A DNA stretch of 64,000 nucleotides from Pseudacidovorax intermedius (GTDB taxonomy: Bacteria; Pseudomonadota; Gammaproteobacteria; Burkholderiales; Burkholderiaceae_C), in the NCBI RefSeq assembly GCF_003350475.1, contig NZ_QQAV01000006.1, forward strand, positions 62,001 through 126,000. Reading direction: 5' to 3'. Within the stretch, counting starts at the first letter, position 1. Every line of letters starts with the position of its first letter. A program made the translations under genes and the position numbers. The notes beneath the pieces were generated by a model that was given only the letters and a program-made list of their open reading frames with translations, was not told the origin of the DNA and ran no database searches. This document shows positions 16,258 to 26,145 of the stretch, one piece after another.

Positions 16258-17723
16258 GTGGCCCTTTCTACCGCTGCCCCGAGCTGCTGATCGCGGGCCG
16301 CTGGCGCACCGGCCGCGGCGACCGCAGCCACACGGTGGTGGACCCAGCCACCGCCGAGCCCCTCGGCGAGCTGCGGCTGGCCAGTGCCGCCGACCTGCAG
16401 GAAGCGCTGAGCGCGGCTGGCCTGGCCTTTGAGGCCTGGCGACAGGTGCCGGCGCACGAGCGCTGCGCCCGGCTGGAGCGCGGCGTGGCGCGCCTGCGTG
16501 CGCAGGCCGACGAGATCGCCGCGCTGCTCACCGCTGAGCAGGGCAAGACGCTGGCCGAGGCCCGCGCCGAATGCCTGATGGCCGCCGACCTGATCAAGTG
16601 GTACGCCGAGGAGGCGCGCAGGGTGCATGGCCGCGTGCTGCCGGCACGTGCCTCGCAGTCGCGCATGGACGTGCTCAGGCTGCCGGTCGGGCCGGTGGCG
16701 GCCTTCTCGCCCTGGAACTTTCCGCTGGTGCTGTCGGCCCGCAAGCTCGGCGGTGCGCTGGCTGCGGGCTGCTCGATCATCCTCAAGGCCGCGGAGGAGA
16801 CGCCGGCCAGCGTGGCCGCCATGGTCGCCTGCCTAGCCGAGGAGCTGCCCGAGGGCGTGCTGCAACTGGTGTACGGCGTGCCGGCGGAGGTGTCGAAGGC
16901 GCTGATCGAATCGCCCGTGATCCGCAAGGTGAGCTTCACCGGCTCGGTGCCGGTGGGCCGGCATCTGGCGCAGATGGCGGCCGGCCAGCTCAAGCGCATC
17001 ACGCTCGAACTGGGCGGGCATGCACCGGTGATCGTGTGCGAGGACGCCGATGTGGCGAGCACCGTCGCCATGATGGTGGCCCACAAGTTTCGCAACGCCG
17101 GCCAGGCCTGTCTCGCGCCGACGCGCTTCTACGTAGCGCGTCCGCTTTACCGCGACTTCCTGGAGGCCTTCAAGGCGGCCGCCGATGACCTGCGCGTCGG
17201 CCCCGGCCACGATCCACGCAGCCAGATGGGACCGCTGGCCAATGCGCGGCGCCTGCAGGCAGTGCAGGACCTCATGGCGCGGTCGGCGGCCTGCGGCGCG
17301 CAGGTCCTGACGCGTACCGGCAACCTGCCGTCGGGTGGCTTCTTCGCGGCGCCCACGCTGCTGGCTGACATCGCGCCCGACGCGCCTGCCATGGTCGAGG
17401 AGCCCTTTGGCCCCATCGCCTGCGCGATGCCCTTCGACACGCTGGACGAGGCCATCGGCCTGGCCAACCGCAGCGACTATGGGCTGGCGGGTTACCTCTT
17501 CACCGACTCGGCCCGTGCCATCCTCGCCGTCTCGCAGCGGCTGGAGGTGGGCAGTCTCGCCATCAACGGCATCGGCGTGTCGGTGCCCGAAGCGCCCTTC
17601 GGCGGCCTGAAGGCCAGCGGCTGGGGCAGCGAGTCCGGCATCGAAGGCATGGAAGCGTTTCTGGAGCCAAGATTCACCCACTACAGCGTCCCGCAGGACC
17701 ACGACAGGAGACATAAGACATGA
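16254..17723 (+). CDS. tsaD: Aldehyde dehydrogenase, TsaD-like / succinate-semialdehyde type
   Basis: A 489-residue NAD(P)-dependent aldehyde dehydrogenase. It shows SPWNFPL at the cofactor site, the ELGGHAPVIV motif with the general-base Glu, and the catalytic Cys in NAGQACLAPTRFYV. In the tsa pathway this step converts the aromatic aldehyde to the carboxylate. Overlap with both neighbours is 4 bp (ATGA), including the Bug receptor gene, so all five plus-strand genes are one transcript. By sequence alone it could be called a succinate-semialdehyde dehydrogenase; context favours TsaD. Confidence 0.78.
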   Translation: MSGPFYRCPELLIAGRWRTGRGDRSHTVVDPATAEPLGELRLASAADLQEALSAAGLAFEAWRQVPAHERCARLERGVARLRAQADEIAALLTAEQGKTLAEARAECLMAADLIKWYAEEARRVHGRVLPARASQSRMDVLRLPVGPVAAFSPWNFPLVLSARKLGGALAAGCSIILKAAEETPASVAAMVACLAEELPEGVLQLVYGVPAEVSKALIESPVIRKVSFTGSVPVGRHLAQMAAGQLKRITLELGGHAPVIVCEDADVASTVAMMVAHKFRNAGQACLAPTRFYVARPLYRDFLEAFKAAADDLRVGPGHDPRSQMGPLANARRLQAVQDLMARSAACGAQVLTRTGNLPSGGFFAAPTLLADIAPDAPAMVEEPFGPIACAMPFDTLDEAIGLANRSDYGLAGYLFTDSARAILAVSQRLEVGSLAINGIGVSVPEAPFGGLKASGWGSESGIEGMEAFLEPRFTHYSVPQDHDRRHKT

Positions 17724-18691
17724 TCAAGCGACGCCAACTCATCGCCAGCGCCGGCGCGCTGGCCGCCTCCAGCCTGGCCGGTCCGGCCCTGGCCCAGCCC
17801 GACCGGCTGCTGAAGGTGCTGGTCGGATTTCCGGCCGGCGTCTCCATCGACGTGGTCTCGCGCATCGTGGCCGACAAGCTCGGGGAGGAGCTCAAGCGCA
17901 CGGTGATCATCGACAACCGCGCCGGCGCTGGCGGCCGGCTGGCGGCGGATGTGCTCAAGTCCGCCGCGCCCGACGGCAACACCGTGATGGTCACGCCCAT
18001 CGTGGTGCCGGTGCTGGCCCCCATGGTGTTCTCCAAGCTCAACTACGACCCGAAGAAAGATTTCGCGCCCGTGGTGCGGCTGTGCGACTTCGGCTTCGCC
18101 CTGGCGGTGTCGCCGCAGACGCCCGCGCGCACGCTCAAGGAATACGTGGCGTGGATCAAGGCCAATCCGCAGAACGCCAGCTTCGGCTCGCCGGCCGCCG
18201 GCAGCCTGCCGCATTTCTTCGGCGAGATGATCGGCAGCGCCCTGGGCGTGGACATGATCCACGTGCCCTTCAATGGCGGCTCGGCGCTGCAGGCGGCGGT
18301 GCTCGGCAACCATGTGCCGGCCGGCATCGACGTGGTCATGGAGTGGGAGCAGAACGCCAAGGCCGGCAAGGTCAAGGTGCTGGCCACCTCGGGCGAGACG
18401 CGCAGCGCGATGCTGCCGGACGTGCCCAGCTTCAAGGAGCAGGGCTATGCCGACATCGTCGGCAAGGGCTGGTTCGCCATGTATGCGCCGGCGCGCACGC
18501 CGGCGGCCGAGATCGATCAGATCAACCGCGCCGTCAACAAGGTGCTGGCCCGGCCCGATGTGCGCGAGCGCTTTGCCTCGCTGGGCCTGGATGTGGGCGG
18601 CGGCAGCGCTGCCGAACTGCAGCGCACCATGGACGCGGACACACAGCGCTGGGGCCCGGTGGTGAAGAAGTCGGGCTTTAGGGCTTCCTGA
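17720..18691 (+). CDS. Tripartite tricarboxylate transporter receptor (Bug family)
   Basis: A 323-residue periplasmic solute receptor. The N-terminus MIKRRQLIASAGALAASSLA has a twin-arginine pair before a hydrophobic region ending in ALA-Q, so Tat or Sec export is possible. Bug features are VLVGFPAGVSIDVVSRIVAD, VIIDNRAGAGGRLAA and FAPVVRL. Such receptors bind carboxylates and aromatic acids for TctAB permeases, but no tctAB genes are in the window. Being translationally coupled to the tsaMBCD-like genes, it probably scavenges the aromatic substrate or senses it. Confidence 0.88.
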   Translation: MIKRRQLIASAGALAASSLAGPALAQPDRLLKVLVGFPAGVSIDVVSRIVADKLGEELKRTVIIDNRAGAGGRLAADVLKSAAPDGNTVMVTPIVVPVLAPMVFSKLNYDPKKDFAPVVRLCDFGFALAVSPQTPARTLKEYVAWIKANPQNASFGSPAAGSLPHFFGEMIGSALGVDMIHVPFNGGSALQAAVLGNHVPAGIDVVMEWEQNAKAGKVKVLATSGETRSAMLPDVPSFKEQGYADIVGKGWFAMYAPARTPAAEIDQINRAVNKVLARPDVRERFASLGLDVGGGSAAELQRTMDADTQRWGPVVKKSGFRAS

Positions 18692-18712
18692 GCCCCCGGG
18701 CCGCACGCAGGC

Positions 18713-20005
18713 TCAGGCGGCCAGCCGCTCCGGTGTGGCCGCCTCGGCAGTTGCGGCCGACGCCAGGCGCTGGCCGATCACCCCCACCAGGTGTCGCGCA
18801 TCGTCCGCCACGCCCAGGAAGCGACCCGAGCCCCAGGTGTTGAGCCAGGGCAGGCCGACGAAGTAGAGACCCGGCTCGGCCGTCACGCCGCGGCGGAAGC
18901 GCGGATGGCCGCGGCCGTCGAAGACGGGGAGGTCGATCCACCGGTAGTCGGCGCGGAAGCCGATGGCCCACACGATGGTGGTGATGCCGGCCGCCTGCAG
19001 GTCCAGCAGCGTCGGATCGGCGTCGGGCTGCCAGACCTTCTGGAAGGGCGGTTCCACCGGCGCGTCGATGCCGGCGCGCGCGATGTAGGCGTCGATGTCG
19101 CGGCGGATGTTGCAGTACACCTCGTCGGCCTCGTCGAGGTTGCGCGTGAGGTCGGGGCGGAAGCTCACCTGCGTGCCGTGGATGTCGGCCAGCGTGCCGT
19201 ACAACCGCACCCCTTCCAGCGCGAAGCGGCGCAGGTCGATCTCGTGGCCGCCGTCGCGGCCGGTCATGTAGTGGTTGGTCTTGTGGCGGGCCTCGTCGCC
19301 GAGCGGATGACGGTCCACGGTGAGCTTGTAGAAGCCCAGCTCGTGCAGCCATTCGGTGGATTCGCGGCCGCGGTACACGCGCGGCGAGCGCGGGGCCGAG
19401 CCCACGGCCAGGTGCACCTTGCGGCCGGCCAGGTGCAGGTCTTCCATGATCTGCACGCCCGACTGGCCGGAGCCCACCACCAGCACCTCGCCGGGCGGCA
19501 ACTGGGCCGGGTTGCGGTAGTCCACCGAATGCAGCTGGGTGATGGCCGGCGGCAGGCTGTGGGCGCAGGCGGGCACGATGGGGATGTCGTAGCCGCCGGT
19601 GGCCACCACCACATGGTCGGCCAGGCAGGTGCCCAGCGAGGTGCTCACTTCGAGCGCTCCATCGGCATGACGCCGCACGCCCTGCACCGACACGCCTTCG
19701 ATGACCGGCGGGCGGGTCTTGCGGGCGAAGGCCTCCAGGTAGGCCACGATCTCGTCGCGCAGCATGTAGCCCTTCGGGTCCGGGCCGTCGTAGGGAAAGT
19801 CGGGCAGTCGGCACTGCCAGTTGGGCGTGACCAGGCAGAAGCTGTCCCAGCGCTGGTCGCGCCAGGCATGGCCGATGCGGTGCTTTTCGAGCACGACGTG
19901 CGCGATGCCGGCCTGCTGCAGGTAGTGGCTGGTCGACAGCCCGGCCTGGCCGCCGCCGATGACGACGACGGGGTAGTGCGGGGCGAGTGAGGTGGAAGCG
20001 GTCAT
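18713..20005 (-). CDS. nitH: MSMEG_0569-family flavoprotein of the Nit1C cluster
   Basis: A 430-residue FAD/NAD(P)H oxidoreductase: FAD motif [19 protein letters not shown] (about 10-28), substrate/FAD region [13 protein letters not shown], and NADPH motif [15 protein letters not shown]. It resembles flavin monooxygenases and is the last gene of the minus-strand cluster, 35 bp after the MSMEG_0570 gene. The start at 20005 was chosen because the sequence before it is a shadow of the neighbour. In Nit1C clusters this gene always accompanies the nitrilase; its substrate is not known. The name nitH follows my memory of the Pseudomonas fluorescens cluster. Confidence 0.85.
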   Translation of the reverse strand: MTASTSLAPHYPVVVIGGGQAGLSTSHYLQQAGIAHVVLEKHRIGHAWRDQRWDSFCLVTPNWQCRLPDFPYDGPDPKGYMLRDEIVAYLEAFARKTRPPVIEGVSVQGVRRHADGALEVSTSLGTCLADHVVVATGGYDIPIVPACAHSLPPAITQLHSVDYRNPAQLPPGEVLVVGSGQSGVQIMEDLHLAGRKVHLAVGSAPRSPRVYRGRESTEWLHELGFYKLTVDRHPLGDEARHKTNHYMTGRDGGHEIDLRRFALEGVRLYGTLADIHGTQVSFRPDLTRNLDEADEVYCNIRRDIDAYIARAGIDAPVEPPFQKVWQPDADPTLLDLQAAGITTIVWAIGFRADYRWIDLPVFDGRGHPRFRRGVTAEPGLYFVGLPWLNTWGSGRFLGVADDARHLVGVIGQRLASAATAEAATPERLAA

Positions 20006-20040
20006 GGGTTTCTCCGTGGATGAGGAAGCGCGGCCGTGGC

Positions 20041-20334
20041 TCAGTCCGCCGGCCCGAAGGCCAGCACCTGCACCTGGGCGCCGGGTTGGCCGGCGTGGCG
20101 GGCCACGCGGGCCTCGATGTCGGCCAGCTGGTCGCTGGCCCGCGAGCAGGCGAAGCCGAACTTGGCGCGCACCCGGTCGTTGGCGATGCCGGTGGCCTCG
20201 CGCAGCTTCTGCAGGAAGTCGTCGAGCGCATAGGCCTGGCCAGGCGCGAAGTAGTCCTGGATCACCAGCGAGGGCGAGTAGGCGGTGGTCTCGCTGGCGT
20301 CGGGCCAGCGCAGGGTGTAGGTCATGGCAGGCAT
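20041..20334 (-). CDS. nitG: MSMEG_0570-family nitrogen-starvation response protein
   Basis: A 97-residue protein without known catalytic motifs. It begins [20 protein letters not shown] and contains [14 protein letters not shown] and [17 protein letters not shown], the hallmarks I recall for the MSMEG_0570 family. The start overlaps the upstream glycosyltransferase stop by 13 bp; MTYTLRW at 20325 is an alternative start. It is a small soluble member of the Nit1C cluster of unknown function. Confidence 0.85.
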   Translation of the reverse strand: MPAMTYTLRWPDASETTAYSPSLVIQDYFAPGQAYALDDFLQKLREATGIANDRVRAKFGFACSRASDQLADIEARVARHAGQPGAQVQVLAFGPAD

Positions 20335-21572
20335 GGGGCGGGGTCCTGGGAAGCAAGGGAAGAGAGGGTCGATGCCAGGCATTGGCGATAGACCTGCAGA
20401 TGGGCGCGGGCACTGCGGGCCCAGCTGTGGGTGTGGCAGACGGCGGGCGGCTGCGGCAGGCGCGGCTGGGTCCAGGCGCGGGCGAGGCCGAGCGCCACGC
20501 TGGCCTCGTCCTCCGGCTCGCACCAGCTCACGCCGGGACTGCCGGTCAGGTGTTCGGTGAAGGGCGCCCGGCGCGAGACCAGCACCGGCGTGCCGCAGGC
20601 CAGCGCCTCCAGCGCCACCAGTCCGAAGCCTTCGTAGAGCGAGGGCATGGCCAGGAGTCGGGCACGGCGCATGAGGGCGGCGATGGCCGCATCAGGCAGG
20701 GGGCCGGTGCGCCAGACCGGCCGGCCGGCGCCTTCGTCCAGGCCGCAGTCGGCCAGGGCGGCCTGCCAGCGCTGCTGTTCGGCACCGTGCTGCAGCAGGC
20801 TGGCGCCGCCGGCCACCAGCAGGCGGGCGCGGGCCGCCTGCGGCACTTCGCGGCGCAGCCGGGCGAAGGCGCGCAGCAGACGCGCGCTGTTCTTGCGCGC
20901 CTCCACGCCGCCCAGGGCCAGCAACATCGGCGCATCGTCAAGGCCGGCGGCCGTCAGTGCCGACAGGGCGGCGGCATCCTCCGCCACGGGGCGGGGGCGA
21001 AAGCGCTGCAGGTCCACGCCATTGAAGACGCGGTGCACGGGCGGTGCTTCGGGCCGGGCTCGCAACTGGTCGAACCAGGTGTCGCTGACGCAGCAGACGG
21101 CCCGGGCGCGCTGCCAGGCCATGGCCTGCCAGGCATCCAGGCGTGCATCGGTGAAGTCGTCGAGGTGATGCACGGTGCGCAGCCAGGGCATGGCCGGTGG
21201 GCGCTGCGCCAGCGCGGCGCCGTTGAGGCTGTCCTGCACGTGCAGCACATCGACGCCGGCCCGCGCCGCGGCGGCCGGCAGTGCGGCGCGCAGGGCCGCG
21301 ATGCGCTCGCCCACCTGGTCGGCCAGCAGCGTGCCGTTGGGGCGCGGCATGGGCAGGGCCTGCAGTCGCAGCGCCAGGCCGTCGGGCAGCGGGCGGAACA
21401 GGATCTGGCCTGGCTCCACCGGCGCGAAGACGGTCACGGCGACGCCTTGTTGGGCGAGGGCGGTCGCCAGCTCCAGCGTGTGGATCACGCCGCCGCGGGG
21501 CAGCACGCTGTGCATGGCGAGGCCGACGTGCAGGCCCGCGCGTGCCTGATCGACGTGTTGGCGCTCAGGCAT
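20322..21572 (-). CDS. MSMEG_0565-family glycosyltransferase (GT4 type)
   Basis: A 416-residue GT-B glycosyltransferase. The N-terminal acceptor region has [18 protein letters not shown]; the C-terminal donor region has [19 protein letters not shown] with the E-x7-E motif of GT4 enzymes. It overlaps the AIR-synthase-like stop by 8 bp and the MSMEG_0570 start by 13 bp, so it is firmly in the operon. The mycobacterial cluster has such a gene; as I recall the Pseudomonas and Synechocystis versions lack it or place it elsewhere. It suggests that a sugar is attached to the cluster's product or substrate. Confidence 0.83.
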   Translation of the reverse strand: MPERQHVDQARAGLHVGLAMHSVLPRGGVIHTLELATALAQQGVAVTVFAPVEPGQILFRPLPDGLALRLQALPMPRPNGTLLADQVGERIAALRAALPAAAARAGVDVLHVQDSLNGAALAQRPPAMPWLRTVHHLDDFTDARLDAWQAMAWQRARAVCCVSDTWFDQLRARPEAPPVHRVFNGVDLQRFRPRPVAEDAAALSALTAAGLDDAPMLLALGGVEARKNSARLLRAFARLRREVPQAARARLLVAGGASLLQHGAEQQRWQAALADCGLDEGAGRPVWRTGPLPDAAIAALMRRARLLAMPSLYEGFGLVALEALACGTPVLVSRRAPFTEHLTGSPGVSWCEPEDEASVALGLARAWTQPRLPQPPAVCHTHSWARSARAHLQVYRQCLASTLSSLASQDPAPCLP

Positions 21573-22830
21573 GGTGGCCCGCCTTCGCGGACTCGACCAA
21601 CGCCGGGGCGCGAGCCGAAGCTGAAGCTGACGTTGGAACCGTCGCCGATGTCGCCGGCCCGCCGAGGATGAAGGCCGACGCGGCCAAGTCCCACAGGCAG
21701 GCCTGCTCTGCGCCCAGGGCCACGTCCAGCCGTGTGCCGGCCTGCACCTCGCCGATGTCAGCGCAGGCGATGCCGTGCTCAGAAAAGCGGGCCTGCACGT
21801 CGGCAGCCAGCGCGGGCCGGACGGCGAGGACGAAGCCGAAGCTGGGGAAGGTACTCAACCAGCGCAGTCGCCTGGCCTGTGCTTCATCGCCCTGCTCATG
21901 CCAGTCGGGGCCGCCCTGGGCGCGCGTGGGGCAGGGCAGGCGGTCCAGTTCGACGCGCGCACCGCAGCCCGAGCACTCCAGCAGCATCAGCAGCGTGCCC
22001 AGCACGCCGGCCATGCTGATGTCCTTTCCGGCATCGACCAGCCCGGTCTCGGCCAGTTGCGGCAGCAACGCCAGGTCGGCCTGCAGGCGTGCCGCGGGTG
22101 CGGCGGTGCTGGCGTTCCAGAAGGGCGCATCGCCCTGCCAGGCGCCGCGCAGGTCGGTGGCGACCAGCAGGCGGTCGCCGGGCCGGGCCGCGAAGCTGGA
22201 GATGAGCCGCTCGGCCCGCCCCAGCACCGCCACGGCCAGTTGCGCGCTGGCGCTGCGCAGGTTGGTGTGGCCGCCGACCAGCGGCACGCCGTACTGCGCG
22301 CAGGCGGCACGCATGCCGCGCAGCATCTCGGCCGTGGTGGCCTCGTCGGCACTCCAGAGCGCGTCGACGACGGCGGTGGGCCGACCGCCCATCGCGGCCA
22401 CGTCGCTCAGGTTGACCATCACGGCGCTGTAGCCGGCGAACCACGGCTGCTGCTGCACGAAGTCGGGCATCAGCCCTTCGATGGCCAGCAGCTGGTGGCC
22501 GCCGCCCGGCAACGGCAGCACGGCGCAGTCGTCGCCGTTGGGGACGTTGGTCGATGCGTAGGTGGGCATGACCGTCGGTTCACCCATGGCGGCTGGCGCG
22601 TCGCCGTCCAGCGCCTGCATCACGCGGGCGATGTCCCGCTTGTGCGCGAAGCCGCGGCCGGCGCGCAGGGCGGCGAGCAGCGGGGGCAGAAGCCGGGCGG
22701 GCTGATCGCTCCCTACCCGTTCGGGCTGAGCTTGTCGAAGCCCCGGCCACGCGCCGTCCCGCCCTTCGACAGGCTCAGGGCGAACGGATCTGGAGTCAGT
22801 GCGAACGGATTCGGGGCCTTGGGTGCTCAT
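21565..22830 (-). CDS. nitF: AIR-synthase-related protein (Sll0787 family)
   Basis: A 421-residue PurM/AIR-synthase-like ATP-dependent enzyme: FAHKRDIARVMQAL, the metal/ATP loop NGDDCAVLPL, the GYSAVMVNLSDVAAMGGRP segment and GGHTNLRSASAQ are family features. PurM-like enzymes activate amide oxygens with ATP. The start at 22830 overlaps the GNAT stop by 4 bp (ATGA). Residues about 15-38 are encoded by a REP-like inverted-repeat element inside the reading frame, before the conserved domain begins near residue 45. The C-terminal tail is Ala/Ser-rich. Role in Nit1C is unresolved. Confidence 0.85.
   Translation of the reverse strand: MSTQGPESVRTDSRSVRPEPVEGRDGAWPGLRQAQPERVGSDQPARLLPPLLAALRAGRGFAHKRDIARVMQALDGDAPAAMGEPTVMPTYASTNVPNGDDCAVLPLPGGGHQLLAIEGLMPDFVQQQPWFAGYSAVMVNLSDVAAMGGRPTAVVDALWSADEATTAEMLRGMRAACAQYGVPLVGGHTNLRSASAQLAVAVLGRAERLISSFAARPGDRLLVATDLRGAWQGDAPFWNASTAAPAARLQADLALLPQLAETGLVDAGKDISMAGVLGTLLMLLECSGCGARVELDRLPCPTRAQGGPDWHEQGDEAQARRLRWLSTFPSFGFVLAVRPALAADVQARFSEHGIACADIGEVQAGTRLDVALGAEQACLWDLAASAFILGGPATSATVPTSASASARAPALVESAKAGHHA
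22716..22787. repeat. REP-like inverted repeat pair inside a coding sequence
   Basis: Two imperfect inverted arms of about 25 bp (22716-22740 and 22762-22787), with cores CTGAGCTTGTCGAAG and CTTCGACAGGCTCAG, flank a GC-rich spacer. This core is a dispersed extragenic repeat that I recognise from many high-GC proteobacteria. Here it lies in frame within the first 40 codons of the AIR-synthase-like gene. A 10-bp direct repeat (GCGAACGGAT, 22780-22789 and again near 22799-22808) borders one side. Confidence 0.75.
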
Positions 22831-23399
22831 GTCCGGCTCCCCACCAGCACGAAGCCGGCCTCGGGCGTGTGGCAGGGCGGGTACCGGCGCAGGTCGGCGC
22901 GCATCAGGGCATGGGGCAGGCCGTGGAGGTCGGCCACGCCGTCCTGCCGCCAGTGCAGGCGCTCGAACAGCGGCACGTTCTGCATCTGCACATGGGCCAG
23001 AAACTCGCGGCAGCCGCGGGCATGGGCGCTGCTCACCGCCAGGCGGATGAGGCCGCTGCCCAGCAGCGCGTGCCGCCGCCAGGGCGCCGCGACGGCCAGG
23101 CGCGAGCCCCACCAGGTGCCCGGCGATTCCTCGTGGATGCGTACCGTGCCGACCACCTCGTCCGGCAGTCCGGCCAGCGTGGAACAGGCGACCAGCGTGC
23201 GTGTGCCGGGCAGCGCGTCGATGGCGTCGCGGTCGTCTCGGTCGAACACGCGCTGCTCCTCGCAGAACACCTGCCGGCGCAGCGCCAGGGCGTCGCGCTG
23301 CATCCACGGAAGGCTGGCCCACTGGATGCGGAAGGCGTGGTCGGCCCGCGGCGCAGGGGGCGCCGGCATGAGCCAGGGTTGGGCGTCGACGAGGATCAT
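22827..23399 (-). CDS. nitE: GNAT-family acetyltransferase (MSMEG_0567 N-terminal / Sll0786 type)
   Basis: A 190-residue GNAT-like protein: LRRQVFCEEQRVFDRDDRDAID is the N-terminal helix/strand region, DEVVGTVRIHEE the core strand, and WWGSRLAVAAPWRRHALLGSGL the acetyl-CoA loop region, where R-R-H replaces the usual Q/R-x-x-G-x-G/A pattern. It overlaps the AIR-synthase-like gene by 4 bp. In mycobacteria the equivalent of this and the next gene are one fused protein. Acceptor unknown. Confidence 0.82.
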   Translation of the reverse strand: MILVDAQPWLMPAPPAPRADHAFRIQWASLPWMQRDALALRRQVFCEEQRVFDRDDRDAIDALPGTRTLVACSTLAGLPDEVVGTVRIHEESPGTWWGSRLAVAAPWRRHALLGSGLIRLAVSSAHARGCREFLAHVQMQNVPLFERLHWRQDGVADLHGLPHALMRADLRRYPPCHTPEAGFVLVGSRT

Positions 23400-23460
23400 G
23401 AGAGGGGCTCCAGCGGAGGGGCGGGCGGGACGGGCTTCGGTGGCGTCGTCGTGCGTGCGT

Positions 23461-23484
23461 GCGCTCGTGCGCTCGTGCGCTCGT
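23461..23484. repeat. Short tandem repeat, 3 x GCGCTCGT
   Basis: Three perfect 8-bp units lie in the 129-bp gap between the radical SAM and GNAT genes, the only sizeable gap in this cluster. Downstream, AGGTCAG occurs twice (around 23502-23517). The tract looks like slippage-prone filler; a regulatory role is not shown. Confidence 0.7.
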
Positions 23485-23528
23485 GAGGCCAGAAGGGCAG
23501 GAGGTCAGAAGGTCAGGAGACCTGCCGT

Positions 23529-24650
23529 TCAGGCGGCCTCGGCCAGGGGCGCCGCCGCGTCCTCGAACACCGACAGCGTCGAGCACGCGGCGCACTTGCC
23601 GCAGCCGGCCTTGATGTCCGCCGCGCGCAGGCCGGCCTGGCGCACCATCGCGCCCAGCGGCTCCAGCACCGCGCGCATGAAGTCGGCGTCGGGCGGCGCA
23701 TGGTCTTCCAGCGGCGTGCCGCTGATGGGCACGAACGGCACGACGAAGGGATACACACCCAGCGCCAGCAGCCGCTCGCTGGTGGCCAGCAGGGTCTGCG
23801 CGCTGTCGCCCAGGCCGGCCAGCAGGTAGGTGCTGACCTGACCGCGGCCGAACACGGCCACCGCCGCCTCGAAGGCCTCCCAGTAGCGGGCCATGGGCAC
23901 CTCGGCCTTGCCGGGCAGGATCTGCCGGCGCAGGTCCTCGCCCACCACCTCGATGTGCATGCCCAGCGTGTCGACGCCCGCGTCCTTCAGGCGCTGGAAC
24001 CAGGCGTCGGTGTCGGGCGGCTCGCACTGGGCCTGGATGGGCAGGTTCACAGCCGCCTTCACGGCCGCGGCGCTGTCGCACAGCACCTGCGCGCCGCGGT
24101 CGCGGGTGGGCGGCGTGCCCGTGGTCATCACCATGTGGCGCACGCCGTCGAGCTCGACCGCGGCCTTTGCCACTTCGGCCAGTTGCGCGGGCGTCTTGTG
24201 GGCGATGGTGCGGCCGGCCGCCAGCGACTGGCCGATGGCGCAGAAGCGGCAGGCCTTGCGCCGGCTCTCGTAGCGGATGCAGGTCTGCAGCACCGTGGTG
24301 GCCAGCACGTCGGTGCCGTGCAGCGTGGCGATCTGCTGATAGGGAATGCCGTCGGCCGTCTGGCGGCCGTAGAAGCGCGGCGCCTTCGGAAAGCTCAGCT
24401 GCGCGATCGGGATGGTGCCGTGGCGCAGCGTGGCGCGGCCCTGCGCATCGGGCGTGCCGGCGACGAAGGGCGAGTCGAAGGCGCCGTGCGTGTGCACCGG
24501 CACCATCAGCGTCACGCCGTCCACCGTCACGGCCTTGTGGTCCGAGGGGCCGGCCCCACCGCGGCGGCTGGCGGCGCCCGCCTGCGGCGCTTCGAGCCGC
24601 AGGCCGCGGGTCTGCAGTTCGGTCATGAGCTGTCTTGTCTGCGGATTCAT
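23529..24650 (-). CDS. nitD: Radical SAM protein, MSMEG_0568 / Sll0785 family
   Basis: A 373-residue radical SAM enzyme with a non-canonical cluster motif Cys124-x9-Cys134-x2-Cys137 instead of C-x3-C-x2-C. This is a known trait of this family, which also resembles biotin-synthase-like proteins. A second Cys set, CGKCAACS, is near residues 348-355 and may bind another Fe-S cluster. A TIM-barrel continues with [14 protein letters not shown]. The start overlaps the nitrilase stop by 4 bp. It is the most chemically powerful enzyme of the cluster, and its reaction is unknown. Confidence 0.9.
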   Translation of the reverse strand: MNPQTRQLMTELQTRGLRLEAPQAGAASRRGGAGPSDHKAVTVDGVTLMVPVHTHGAFDSPFVAGTPDAQGRATLRHGTIPIAQLSFPKAPRFYGRQTADGIPYQQIATLHGTDVLATTVLQTCIRYESRRKACRFCAIGQSLAAGRTIAHKTPAQLAEVAKAAVELDGVRHMVMTTGTPPTRDRGAQVLCDSAAAVKAAVNLPIQAQCEPPDTDAWFQRLKDAGVDTLGMHIEVVGEDLRRQILPGKAEVPMARYWEAFEAAVAVFGRGQVSTYLLAGLGDSAQTLLATSERLLALGVYPFVVPFVPISGTPLEDHAPPDADFMRAVLEPLGAMVRQAGLRAADIKAGCGKCAACSTLSVFEDAAAPLAEAA

Positions 24651-25642
24651 GCGGCCTCCGGGGGCAGGGGAATGTCGTCGGACAAAAGAGCCGGCTCGCC
24701 CGCGGCCAATGGCCGGGTCGTGGCGGCGGCATCGCGGCGGATGGCCAGCGACAGCAGTTCGGGGCGCGCGTAGTGGCCCACCGAATCCATCATGCGTTTG
24801 CGCTTGTCGATCAGCGCCAGGTCCAGGTCGGCCACCACCAGGCCTTCGCCCTCGGTCAGCGGCTCAGCCAGGTACTTGCCTTCGGGCGAGACGATGGCGC
24901 TGTGGCAGCCGCCGCGCAGTGCGCCCTGCAGGGCCTCGTCGGGCATCAGCCGGCGCACCTGCTCGTCGTGCAGCCAGCCGGTGGCGTTGATCACGAAGCA
25001 GCCCGACTCCAGTGCGTGGTGGCGGATGGTCACGCCCATCTGCTCGGCAAAGATCGGCCCGACCAGCGAGCCCGGGAACTGGGCGCAGTGGATCTGCTCG
25101 TGGTCCGCCATCAGCGCATAGCGGGCCAGCGGGTTGTAGTGCTCCCAGCAGGCGAGGGCACCGACGCGGCCCACGGCCGTGTCCACGGCCTTGAGGCCGC
25201 TGCCGTCTCCCTGGCCCCAGACCATGCGCTCGTGGTAGGTGGGCGTGATCTTGCGGCGCTTGAGCACGAGCCGGCCGTCGGCATCGAAGACCAGCTGCGT
25301 GTTGTAGAGGCTGCCGTGGTCGCGCTCGTTCACCCCCAGCACCACCACCATGCCGGCTTGCCGCGCGGCGGCAGCCACGGCCTCGGTCATGGGGCCGGGC
25401 ACGGTGGGCGCGCGCTGCATCAACAGCAGGTGGTCCGCGCCCTGGCGCGCCGGCGGCTGCACGAAGGAGAAGTAGGGGTAGTAGGGCACGAAGGTCTCGG
25501 GAAAGACGATCAGCTCCACGCCCCGGCGGGCCGCCTCGTGCACCGTCTCCAGCACGCGGGCCAGGGTGCCGCCTTCGCTGTCCAGGTCGGGCGCGATCTG
25601 CGCGGCGGCGGCGCGCACGGTCTTCTTCTTCCGCAGGGCCAT
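24647..25642 (-). CDS. nitC: Nitrilase, Sll0784 / Nit1C type
   Basis: A 331-residue nitrilase-superfamily enzyme with the full catalytic set: Glu49 ([12 protein letters not shown]), Lys131 ([12 protein letters not shown]) and Cys165 ([13 protein letters not shown]). [11 protein letters not shown] is typical of true nitrilases that hydrolyse R-CN to acid plus ammonia. It is the second gene of the operon, 20 bp after the MSMEG_0572-type gene. The Synechocystis homologue (Nit6803) hydrolyses aliphatic and aromatic nitriles in vitro; in cyanide-using pseudomonads this gene is part of the cluster needed for growth on cyanide. The physiological nitrile is not established. Confidence 0.93.
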   Translation of the reverse strand: MALRKKKTVRAAAAQIAPDLDSEGGTLARVLETVHEAARRGVELIVFPETFVPYYPYFSFVQPPARQGADHLLLMQRAPTVPGPMTEAVAAAARQAGMVVVLGVNERDHGSLYNTQLVFDADGRLVLKRRKITPTYHERMVWGQGDGSGLKAVDTAVGRVGALACWEHYNPLARYALMADHEQIHCAQFPGSLVGPIFAEQMGVTIRHHALESGCFVINATGWLHDEQVRRLMPDEALQGALRGGCHSAIVSPEGKYLAEPLTEGEGLVVADLDLALIDKRKRMMDSVGHYARPELLSLAIRRDAAATTRPLAAGEPALLSDDIPLPPEAA

Positions 25643-25662
25643 CGGCTGCTCCGGGGCGACGC

Positions 25663-26145
<483 letters not shown>

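Noticed and set aside
22831-24732. A giant 1055-aa ORF covering the AIR-synthase-like gene and beyond
   Set aside because: The upstream part is an arginine/alanine-rich shadow of the radical SAM and GNAT genes; the true start overlaps the GNAT stop at 22830.
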